Notes under the pieces: generated by a model
What the model was told of the DNA's origin: nothing
Seen by the model: only the letters and a program-made list of their open reading frames with translations
Database searches by the model: none
Part shown: one piece after another, positions 44,901 through 56,900 of the stretch
Numbering within the stretch: position 1 is the stretch's first letter
Layout: every line of letters starts with the position of its first letter
Position numbers and translations under genes: made by a program
Source of the DNA: Meandrina meandrites
Lineage: Eukaryota; Cnidaria; Anthozoa; Scleractinia; Meandrinidae
Direction of reading: 5' to 3'
Assembly: GCA_963693305.1 (NCBI GenBank)
Contig: OY855904.1
Span: 35,345,417 to 35,409,416, forward strand
Length of the DNA: 64,000 bases

Positions 44901-47900
44901 CCCGACCAACGCAATCGTCTCATTGGAATTTGTGACTGGCAGGCTGAACAGTTAAAGTTATAGCTACTACTCCTCTACATGATTAGCGACAATCTTTGTA
45001 TCAAGTTATCCACATTCCAAGAAAATGAGCTTAGATTTCAATTTTGACATTTGCAGTGAAAACACACTTGCATTTCAAACGTTGTTTCAAGGCCGTGAAA
45101 AGGCATATTTGGATGAGAATTTGTAAGCTCAAATTGATCTTTACGCATTTATTTCATAAGCATTGAAGTAACAGAATATTTCAGAAAACAGACTTCCTTT
45201 TGGTCGTTGACAAAAAAAGCGATTCTATTTATTTATTACAAGGGCTATAAAAAGCTCTGAATATAAATGCATTGGGGTTTTTTATACTCACCGCCATACT
45301 CATGTTTTACATACTCACATGAGAAATGAGTAATCTAGACTCAAATTAACACCTCCAAAACGTATGTACTTATATTTGAAAAGAATAAGTTCCTCTCCAA
45401 ACTAATGCGTTTTCGTTGATGAGTTTTCGCCATCCACACTGATAACATAACATAACATTAAGACATTATTCATGTGTCTATCTATGTGTTTAACCCTTAC
45501 GGACAAATTGGGACACCTACAATTTGTAATCGAAAACGCGGCCCTTTGGAAAGCCTCCACACCGATATGAAAATGACGAGCGTTTTCACTCATGATGAGG
45601 AGGATAGGCGAAAATGCATCGACGAGAACGCATCAAGGTAAATAATTTTATTTTAGTGCGGTATTTCCATCGTTGAACGAGTTTCTTTTAATGAACTGCT
45701 CTTGTATCTCAACAACAAGAGTCACACTATTTAAGTAAATAGCGGCCCTGGGAACTCCTGTTCGACAAGTAACAGGTGTTAGGGACAAACACTGCTACAC
45801 AGACTTTGTTGTTGAGACATTAGTTCACTATTTGCACAATACATGTTGCAAAATCTCTACATAGCAGTGACGAAAACCTAGCCTGCCTAGCTGGCGGTTC
45901 ACTGGCGAGCAGTGGCGTTAAGTAATTATAAAATCTCGAATATCATAGTGAATTAGACCCGAATCTTGCCCTTCGGTCAGATATTTAGAAAACTATTTTA
46001 ATCGCGTAACAAAAATGCCCATCAACAAGCAACTACGCACTAACCTTTGGTAGCTTGCAGCAATTAAGTGCTTTACAGTATTTTATATCAGCATCATCGG
46101 TGAACAGTTTCGGGTCCGATCTGAAATCAGTGAAATCAGTGAAGAGATCAACTGGGCTTTGATCTTACCGCCGATTGTTTCCAATATGCAAAAGCATCAC
46201 CAAAAGAGACAATTTTTTGAATTCATTGGTGAATTATTTTATGTAGATTTGCAAGTATGGCGAGCAAAAGATTGCAAAAAATATAATAAAACAAGGTAAA
46301 TAAAGTAAGGCACGAACGTCAGATGCCCCCTCCCCTCCCCTCCCCGGTCAAAGATAATAGTAACAATCAAATCCCTAGGGGACACACGAAGGGATCATCC
46401 CTGCTCCAGATAAACAAACCACTTAACATCAATCTTGTCATTACTCCCTTCAGAATTAAAACAATATTAAATTGTTTGAAAATTAGCGCAGACAGGTGAT
46501 ATTGGCAACTGCACAGCAAAAAATGCGTGGTAAAAACATAAAACAAAAGGAATTAGAAAAGGAAAAAATTAAAAAGCCAAGTTCATTTTCTAAAAGGACC
46601 TACGCGATTTCCACGTGTTTGAACTTCCGCAAAAGTTAGATCAACTTTCTAAAGTTATTATGAAAACACTGCAACTGACCTGACACTGCATAAGCTTTGT
46701 CTGGAAGCAACAGAGATATTATCTTCTTCTGCCATCACTGCAAGATTCTCAATACACTGAAACACAAAAATAAAAAAAAATACAAATTATATAAACACAT
46801 GCACGTGATGTTAGGTTGTTCCGTAAGAGCAGTTTTTCTTACAAAATCTAGCATTGTTGCCTCATTTGATCTACTACATGGTCGATTCTATAACCTACTT
46901 AATGTTCCTGCTATTATATTCTATTATTATCTAGAATACATGTCCTCATTGAATAAGGCAAAAAGAAAAAAAAATTGAATCTACTGTTGTCATAATATAT
47001 AAACAACGACATATAAAACAAAATAAACGCTGAAAACATTTTTGCCGTACCTTGATCAGTCACGGTTTTAGGACAAGACTGCAGGAAGCTAGTACAAAAA
47101 GCGATTTGACCGGTTTAACAGAGCAGTAAAGTCATGAAACCAAACAACTTCCTGTTTAAACAAAGTCTAACCACTAATAATTCAGAAAAGATCTTAATTT
47201 ATTCACGTAAACTAAAACGCGTTTTAAAATACATTTACAAATTCAAATCCAGCTGAGTGCACCTGTTACAGCGGAAGTTATACTTGGTAACGCAAGCCTC
47301 CTTTCGAATAAGTTCTTGGCAACAAAGAAATAATCACCGCTCCATGCAGCGCTGCTCAATGTTCCAGTCGACTAATCACCAAACAACTTCAAATCTACTG
47401 AGCAAATACTTCAGATACGACCAAACAACTTGGGCCTTTGTCGATTAGCAAAGATTTAAACATATACATCTAAACTGGCGTGCTGTCAATGGATTCAATT
47501 TATTTCCTAACGAGCCACTGTTTCGATAAGCATCGCAGAAAAGGTAAATCATTTGTTCGCTACAAAGGAATACAAATAAAACCACTGAAAAGAGCAGAAG
47601 TTACGCAACTTTCCTCCGACTCCTGGAGAAGATTTTCTGCTGTTAACACATCCCCCATCCTGCTCTGACAGGAAACAAAACGCCACGTTTTGGCGAGTGG
47701 GCGGCAATGTAAATCATTAATGGCCGCCTTCTTTGGCTTGAATAATTGAGTATATAATTGCACCTTGTGAACTAAATTTCTTTGTTGTTTTATATTAAAT
47801 TTTTCCAGGAAACTGAAAAGAATTGCCAAATCAAGTTTTTCACATTTTACATGTTTTCCCAAATTAGGTAAAAATGTTTACATGCAAATTAAAAATCTTT

Positions 47901-50900
47901 CAAGCCGATGAATAGATTATAAAGTTAAAAATCAGGCAAGACAAGTTGAAATATTTAGTTTTGCATACTAGATTATCGGTAATAAACGTTGCTTCGACTC
48001 GTTACCTAAATTACTCGGTGAATTAAAGAGTAAAATATCATCGAACACACAGAAATGCAATAATACAAATTATAGTAAAAAATAGACCTTCAATAACGTC
48101 GAATGTAAATCTCGCCGACTTCACTAATATCAGCTTCACTAGAATCACTCGAGATGTGTCTTGTTTCACGACAACAGACGTGAGTGACGACATTTAAAGG
48201 TCGATTCTATTTTGCCGTTGTCTGCTCATAGATGCACAGTGCTAACATTGGTAACCCACTCAACATTACCGCGTGGGTCACTTTTTTTATTTCTAGCCTA
48301 CGTTTTGACGTCATCTCAGCATCCATGAGTCGCTCGGCACGGCAAAATGGAATCTATTTGTTAAGCATCGTTGTAAAATTCAGTTTTACCTTGAGTAGCA
48401 GATGATAAAATCAGAGGCAGGCAAAATATATCACCTTATCTTAATTTGTTTTCAGTGAGTCTTTTCCTTGTCTTACGATATTCCGTATTGAATCAGTGAA
48501 ATGGCTTAGCAAACATTTCGCAAGTTTTTCGTACTATGCAAATACTAACAAACGCACTGTCATATGTCACGTCTTCCCCCTCACTGCGATGCTGCTACCA
48601 ACACCCATGCTATTGTACAAAGCGAAATTTGGGTTTTAAATGAACAGTACATTCTCAATAAGTGGGAGGCGCGGTGGCCTAATGGTTAGTGCGCTGGACT
48701 CCGGATCGGGTTCGAGCCCTGGCCGGGGCACTGCGTTGTGTTCTTGGGCAAGATACTCTACTCTCATAGTGCCTCTCTCCACCCAGGTGTACTGGCGAAT
48801 TTACTGCAGGGGGTAACCCTGCGATGGACTAGCATCCCGTCCAGGGGGGAGTAGCAATACTCCTGGTCGCTTCATGCTACGGAAACCGGGATAAGCTCCG
48901 GCCTGGTGGGCCACTAGGCTCATATGCAGACTTTACCTTTTACATTCTCAATAAGAAAAAAATAGTACAATTTTATTTTAAGCGGCTACTATTACAGTTA
49001 AGCGATTTTTTCCACAAGATCGACTGAATTTGGTTATCTCAATTGAAACTCCCTTTCAACTTCAGCGAGCTGCGAGTTTTGATGACATCAATACTTTTTA
49101 TCAGCAGATCAGTATAACCAAGTGGCTGACTATGCTTGATAAAGGCTCGCAGCGCATGGATTTAATCATTGATATTCTAAGTGCGATAGATCAGCCGTTG
49201 GGTTATGCTTTGAATCATCGGACAGTCCACTCTTGGCTTATTTAACAATTAGACTACGAACCCGAGTTTTGAGTTAACTATCGATCACAGAAACTGAGGG
49301 CGAGTAGTCCAATTGTTTTAGTAAAAACTCTAAACTGCAGTCCAAAACTTACAATTCTATGTACTTTTAAGCCAAAAACTCATGAAAATTGTCCCTTCAA
49401 CTGAAGAGCAACGCGCGTGACTGTGTTCTATCAGCGATTAGAATGTAGCCGCTGTATACACGCAATGGAATTCTAGCGGGCATTATTTTTTTATAGAACA
49501 TAGCTAAAAACTATAGAAGCCCGGTACCCCGGATGCATGCAAGTTTTGCTACGTTACGCACATGTTCAGTTAATAATACAGAGGTACCCAACGGAACCGC
49601 TCCACAAAATATCCGCTCTGCAAGTTGAACTTGAACTGGCTGGCAAATTTAGGAATAAGATCCAGCGCTTGCTGGGACGGTTTTCCTTGGAGAAAATTTG
49701 CTGGGATTTTATAAAATATCGATTGTACCTGGGAGAAATGAACCAAAATCCTTTTGCTGGCTAAGAAGAAAACGACGCGCGGACAAACGAGAATTTAATA
49801 ACTGACTAACTTGCATTTGTAAACAATAAAAAGTAATTGTTAACTTTATTTCTATTGTTTTTCTGCTGTCACATGAAGAGGCAAAACAGATCTGTTTCCT
49901 TTTCTGTATGTAATACGAGCATATGAACGATTTAGAGTCAGTTGAACAGCGCGCTCGGCCCAAAGCGAATGTGTGGCTTTCTAGCCAGCGTTTTATGGAA
50001 TAACTACGCAGAGGATAACCAGCTTGACCGAAAAAGTTCTTGGTGAGTATCGAGTGGTCCCTTTTCTCTGTCGATTAAGAAGCCTTGAGCAGTTTGAGCG
50101 GCGTTTGATGTAAATATCGTGTTCAACTTTTCAGCTGGCCGGGACGATGGGGATGTAAAAAACACGCGTTATTCAAGGTCATTCAGGTGGTGTATTACGG
50201 TATATTTTAAAGCAGCTGCCTCAAATTGTAAGTACAGTGTAAATAGTCTTTTGTGTAGTTCTCACCTGCATGAAAATAATACCATTCGACGAGGTTTTCG
50301 TTAGCTGGAGGACACCATTCATGAACACGTATTTTCATTGTTCCGGCGCTAAATCCGAACGAAACAAAATCGGAAATGAAAAGAGACCATTCATTCGACC
50401 TCGAAAAGATATTAGCAGATCATTTTGATCCATAAGGCATTGACCTTATATAATTACAAAAATAGATCAACGAATAAAAGCCCGCATTTTATTTTGCAAC
50501 TGTAACGGTAAACGGACGGCACAGTTTTAAGATTTAAATTTAGGCGCGCGTGTGCTAGATAACGTCTGGATCACTTCTGGATCTGTTTCTTGATGCACGT
50601 AACCTTTCATAATGGTCTTTGTGTCAGTTACTTTCTGGCAAAGTATAATCTTGTGTTCAGGTCAGAAGGGCCCGAGAGACGTTAAAACTATAAGCATGAT
50701 AAGGAGTCGAGAAAACGATCCCACGAACAATTGTCTAAACATGATCGGATATCTGGCAATTAATTATTTATTTCCGGTTTCGTAAATCATTTTTTACAAC
50801 GTGATTTTCATGTTGCTTCTGCCAGAAACATTTTTTGTGATTCATACTCCGATGAGAAACACAATAATTGCAGTTTGTTCAATTTATTTCCCTTTGAAGC

Positions 50901-53900
50901 ATTTTCAGCCAAATGGTTCGTTCATTTCCGTTTTCTGAACATGCCCATGACGGGACTGGTATAATCGAATTGCCTAAGTATTTTGTGCTTGTCGCCATGG
51001 TTGCAGAATACCGCACCTATTTGTGACTCATACTCCGATGAAAAACAAAACAATTACGGCCGTTAAATTTAAGAGTTTTCTAAAACATCAACAACAAAGA
51101 TGAGAAGAACTTTCGTACTCGTTTCGACGCGATAATTATTTTGTGCTTGTCGCCATGGTTGCAGAATACCGCTCATGTGAGCAGTGCTTGCATTGGTTTT
51201 TGTGACTCATACTCCGATGAGAAACAAAATAATTATGGCCGTTAGTTTAAAGATTTTTCTAAAACATCAACAACAAAGATGTGAAGAACTTTCGAAGTCG
51301 TTTCGATGCGATAATTATTTTGTGCTTGTCGCCATGGTTGCAGAATACCGCTCATGTGAGCAGTGCTTGCATTGGTTTTTGTGACTCATACTCCGATGAG
51401 AAACAAAATAATTATGGCCGTTAGTTTTAAGATTTTTCCAAAACATCAACAACAAAGATGCGAAGAACTTTCGAAGTCGTTTCGACGCGATAATTATTTT
51501 GTGCTTGTCGCCATGGTTGCAGAATACCGCTCATGTGAGCAGTGCTTCCATTGGTTTTTGTGACTCATACTCCGATGAGAAACAAAATAATTATGGCCGT
51601 TAGTTTTAAGATTTTTCTAAAACATCAACAACAAAGATGCGAAGAACTTTCGAAGTCGTTTCGACGCGATAATTATTTTGTGCTTGTCGCCATGGTTGCA
51701 GAATACCGCTCATGTGAGCAGTGCTTGCATTGGTTTTTGTGACTCATACTCCGATGAGAAACCAAATAATTATGGCCGTTAGTTTAAAGATTTTTCTAAA
51801 ACATCAACAACAAAGATGAGAAGAACTTTCGAAGTCGTTTCGATGCGATAATTATTTTGTGCTTGTCGCCATGGTTGCAGAATACCGCTCATGTGAGCAG
51901 TGCTTGCATTGGTTTTTGTGACTCATACTCCGATGAGAAACAAAATAATTATGGCCGTTAGTTTTAAGATTTTTCTAAAACATCAACACCAAAGATGAGA
52001 AGATTTTTCGAAGTCGTTTCGACGCGATAATTATTTTGTGCTTGTCGCCATGGTTGCAGAATACCGCTCATGTGAGCAGTGCTTGCATTGGTTTTTGTGA
52101 CTCATACTCCGATGAGAAACAAAATAATTATGGCCGTTAGTTTTAAGATTTTTCTAACACATCAACAACAAAGATGCGAAGAACTTTCGAAGTCGTTTCG
52201 ACGCGATAATTATTTTGTGCTTGTCGCCATGGTTGCAGAATACCGCTCATGTGAGCAGTGCTTGCATTGGTTTTTGTGACTCATACTCCGATGAGAAACC
52301 AAATAATTATGGCCGTTAGTTTAAAGATTTTTCTAAAACATCAACAACAAAGATGCGAAGAACTTTCGAAGTCGTTTCGACGCGATAATTATTTTGTGCT
52401 TGTCGCCATGGTTGCAGAATACCGCTCATGTGAGCAGTGCTTGCATTGGTTTTTGTGACTCATACTCCGATGAGAAACAAAATAATTATGGCCGTTAGTT
52501 TTAAGATTTTTCTAACACATCAACAACAAAGATGCGAAGAACTTTCGAAGTCGTTTCGACGCGATAATTATTTTGTGCTTGTCGCCATGGTTGCAGAATA
52601 CCGCTCATGTGAGCAGTGCTTGCATTGGTTTTTGTGACTCATACTCCGATGAGAAACAAAATAATTATGGCCGTTAGTTTAAAGATTTTTCTAAAACATC
52701 AACAACAAAGATGAGAAGAACTTTCGAAGTCGTTTCGATGCGATAATTATTTTGTGCTTGTCGCCATGGTTGCAGAATACCGCTCATGTGAGCAGTGCTT
52801 GCATTGGTTTTTGTGACTCATACTCCGATGAGAAACCAAATAATTATGGCCGTTAGTTTTAAGATTTTTCCAAAACATCAACAACAAAAATGACAATCAT
52901 TCTCGGATTTGGTTCGCCATAATAGAAGTATCATACATTCAAAAGTGAAATAAAACAAAGCAATCAATTTAATATTGTGTCCTTGTCGCCATCGCCTCCG
53001 TTCATCCTATAGACTGTGCCTTGCTGGCATTTGAACATCTAATTGTGCCGTCCGTCCAATGACTGTGCCTCGCTGGCATTTTTAAGCTTCTAACTGTGTC
53101 GTTCACCAAAAAGACTGTACTTTGCCTATATGTACTTGAAACATCTAAACGTACTATCCATGCAATAGATTCTGGAAGAAAAATCATCTTACACCGCGAT
53201 GTTGGCCTTTCACATCCCGTCCATCAATAGAATTAATGGTTAAATTATGTCTTTTATATTGATGATATAAATGGCATTTATATCTGAAAAGACAATGAGT
53301 TCTAAAAATGTTTTGTTTAGAATTCAACCTGTTTAGCTGACATTTTGTTCTATAAAAAAATCGACAAAAGGATTTGTGCTGAAATAGTTCAAGCTGCATT
53401 CGCGTTCAGATTTATTGATGTGTTCATCAGTTTTAATCTTGAGGTAAGTGACAAGTCATTTTTAGTTATAAAGTAAACAAAGTATTTTGTCTTAGACAGA
53501 AACAAGTAAAAAACACTATTTTCATAAAGAAATTTTCCGGAATTGTCTGTTTAAGGGCACAAACCACTTTTTTCGAGTACAACTACTGGCTGGCAAAAGA
53601 GGACAGAAAATTAACATACCTTGCAGAAAAAGGTGAATAAATGTTCCTGGCTGGGAAACCAGGACAAAAACAAACATTGCTGGCAAAAAAGGGTAAACAA
53701 ATGTTCCTGGCTGGGAAAAGGTCAGAACATTATGGATGCTGGCTGGCGAAAACGGCTATTAAATAATTGCTAGCTGGCTCTGAAGAGCGGATATTTTTTT
53801 CCCACGGTAGTTAAAAATTAACTGAAAATGCCTTTGCGCATGCCCATTTATCATCTAGGCCACTAATGAATGGATTTTGATAATGACCTTCGTTGGGTAC

Positions 53901-56900
53901 CTCTGATAATATTTTTCACTTGAAAGTTTGTGAGTCAAAGCAGTTGTCAACTTATCAAGGCTAAGCCAATCAGCCACGTTGATCAATCTTGAAACAGCGT
54001 TAAAATGGATTTGATTGCTGTCGTCAGGTTTCTTGGCGTAGCGTTTGTTCATTCAGATCAGCACGCGCGCGCAAAAGTGTTTTTTTTAATTATTTGCATT
54101 TCTATGCTATATTCTAGACCCACTAGAAGATGGTTTTCCTATGTCCTATAAGCATGATAAGAAAATAATGCACTTTTGAGGTCTAGAAAAGCAGCTGAAT
54201 GCCCTCGCCTAACGGCTCGGGCATCCACTAGCAGCTTTTCTAGACCTCAAGCGTGCATTATTTTCTTATAGAACATGGAAAACCATCTTCTAGTAGGTAA
54301 GTAGAAAGCAATGGTAGAACCAATCAGATTCGCGGATTTCCAATAGATCACGGCTGAGTTGGCTTGGGACTTTCCCGGGTACTTTGCTTTGACATGACCC
54401 GCAGTGTAATTTGTTATTTTCAGTCGAACCTCTCTTAAACGACCAACCCCTCATGTAAAGGCTTGCAGGTTTTTGCCTCCCGGTCCGGCGCATTGAAATC
54501 TTCCTATAACGGGTATCCACGAAAACGGCAAGAGCAAAACGAGACCCAAAAGAAATGTCAGCAGCTCACCTAGCTTGGGAATAGCTGATAAATTTATTAT
54601 TAATACCTGGCTTATGTCAGAAGTCCAAGCGGCCTTCTCCTGTGCTGACGGTGCCATTAACGTGACAGTGTAAGGAGGTCCTGGGTCAGGTTTATCACGT
54701 GATCGCACGATCAGTTTGAAAGTGAGCTCGTCCAAGTCGATTTCCTGGTTTCCTCGGACGCTATATAAAACACTTTCAGCATCCACTACGACACAAATAC
54801 AAGTATCCTGAGTTTACTGAGCTAACCCCATTTCTGTTTTGCCTCGTGGATTAACGTTTAACTTGATTGCTGGGTTAAAATCGGTTAAATCAGTTTGCGT
54901 GCTTATACAGTTTAAGAAAATAGCCTACTTGAAACCGTGCGCTACACTGAGCCGAGTTTCTATGGAAACACAGTACTGACTACTGCGAGATTTTGATGCA
55001 GTGATCGCTAACAGAGTAAGCGAGCCTAAAGTCCTGCAAAATCAATACACGTTCTGTGCTATTTTTTTCTTCAGTTCTATCGTAGTATTTAACCATTTCC
55101 ATTACTCTGTCAGCTTACCGTCCTGAAAGCAATCCTCAACTAGCGTTGCATCAGCAAGGGATATGTTGGATCCATTCTAGAAAAAGACATGAAAACATAC
55201 TGAGACACAAAAGAAGTTTGAATTCTACACAATGAAAAGCTCCGTGACGCAACAAAAGAAAACCTCGCAGGGCTGTCACTAAGGGCCGGGGGCCGGGCAA
55301 TTCCCCCGGCTACTACGAGTTTGAGCCCCGGCTACTTTGAAACAAAACCACTGGAAAGTGAAAAATTTAATTTTGTCCCCAGCTACTTTTTTGCTTTCCA
55401 CGCCCACTTGAAAATACGTACACTGAAACAAGCATTAGTTTAAAAACATTATTAAGGATAACCCTCGGGTGCATTGGAGCGGCAGATTCGTGTTTTGGCT
55501 TTAATAAAGGAGTGAATTCAGTTATGATTTGTTTGCAAGAAATTCTCCTCTTGATATATATGTGACAATCTTCGACCGTCCTACAGGAGTTCACTGCTGG
55601 GATGTTTAGGCTAATGAATTGCCGTGTAAGATTGCGTTCGAATTGTGGGATTTCACTATTTCGTAACTAGAAATACTACAAGGCGAAGCCCGTATAACCC
55701 GGCATGCAGTGCACGGGACATTCGCACCGACAATATTAAACTGAAATAAAATTAAAAGTGTAACACATCCTGAAATAAAACATTCCTCGTAACGATTTCG
55801 TTGCAGCAAGTAAGAAAAGAACCAGCTCCACTTTTCGCTACGACTGCGCCAACCCTGCAAGTAATGTTTTATGCGTTGACCGGGCGAGTACACTAAGCGA
55901 AGTCTCGTGTAATACCTTGGTGAGATGAAGGCGGCCGCTGGACGATCTGTTGGTAAGTAAAAGGAAGCCTGAGAACAGAAAGCATTGACGAACAGTCTCT
56001 TTCCTTCCTTCACCTGACTTCAGCGACAACCCACCAAACGTTTTACCTTTACGACTCTCTGTGACCTGAATTAAATTCCCTGAAATAATTCAAACAAACA
56101 CAATTGAATACCTACAAGTCATGTTAATGCCCGAACAAACAAACTGACTGATTTATTGAAGTGTTTTCGGTGCTTGGCATTAGGTTCGCTTGATTCACAT
56201 CACAAGTAAAAAAAAATATATACAAGAAAATATATAGTAAATAAACAAGCTCAAAACTTCAATAAAATTGAACGAACGAACGAACGAACGAACGAACGAA
56301 CGAACGAACGAACGAACGTACGAACGAACGAACGTACGAACGAACGAACGAACGAACGAACGAACGAACGAACGAACGAACGAACGAACGAACGAACGAA
56401 CGAACGAACGAACGAACGAACGAACGAACGAACGAACGAACGAACGAACGAACGAACGAACGAACGAACGAACGAACGAACGAACGAACGAACGAACGAA
56501 CGAACGAACGAACGATTGAATGAATGGAAAGTAAAGTACCTTGTCTTATAAAAATCTGATTGACATCCAGCAGCATGTCGCAGCCTTCTGCTATCTGACG
56601 CTCAATAGACAGGTTTTTACGAATGTTCTCTGTCTCACTGACTTCGTCATGCATCACCTAACATCAACAAACAAAAGTTCCAGTTTGTAAATGAAGCTTT
56701 CCCTGGCCCAGTTGCCAGTAAACTAACAACTGATAAATAACCTGCGTATTTTCTACTGTTAAAATCTGTCTAATTTTGCTTAAATGTATATGCCTGCCGT
56801 TTTAAAAACAGGGTTAACCTCATTTTCACTGTTTTGAGCGTACATGGCTATAAAAACTTCCACATTAGACGATATCAAAACTAAAGCGAATGTCAGTCTT

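Larger units (their letters stand above)
46757..54606 (-). other. Large RasGRF intron (7.85 kb)
   Basis: Separates the exon finishing PH2 ([11 protein letters not shown]) from the CIENL exon. It contains a SINE, a 179-bp minisatellite, smaller degenerate tandem repeats and a palindromic MITE, listed separately. The remaining stretches (about 46760-48640 and 48960-50820) show no gene; short open frames such as 49030-49245 match nothing I know. Confidence 0.6.

Noticed and set aside
49030..49245. 71-aa open frame in a RasGRF intron
   Set aside because: Composition looks protein-like in part, but I recognise no family and see no splice or promoter context.
51184..52637. Repeated 66-aa open frames, one per 179-bp unit
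   Set aside because: The unit length is not a multiple of three, the frames exist only because each unit lacks stops in one frame, and they overlap one another. They are by-products of the minisatellite.
50836..52886. CRISPR-like array
   Set aside because: Whole 179-bp units repeat, with no unique spacers, in an animal intron.
56014..56046. A 33-nt intron in RasGRF (GTAAAA to CAG)
   Set aside because: Too short for splicing, and reading through gives [20 protein letters not shown], which matches the family PH2 start, so 55916-56079 is one exon.
56259..56519. Open frames NERTNERT (+) and RSFVRSFV (-)
   Set aside because: Translation of the CGAA microsatellite. Only residues from 56540 upward on the minus strand are a real RasGRF exon.
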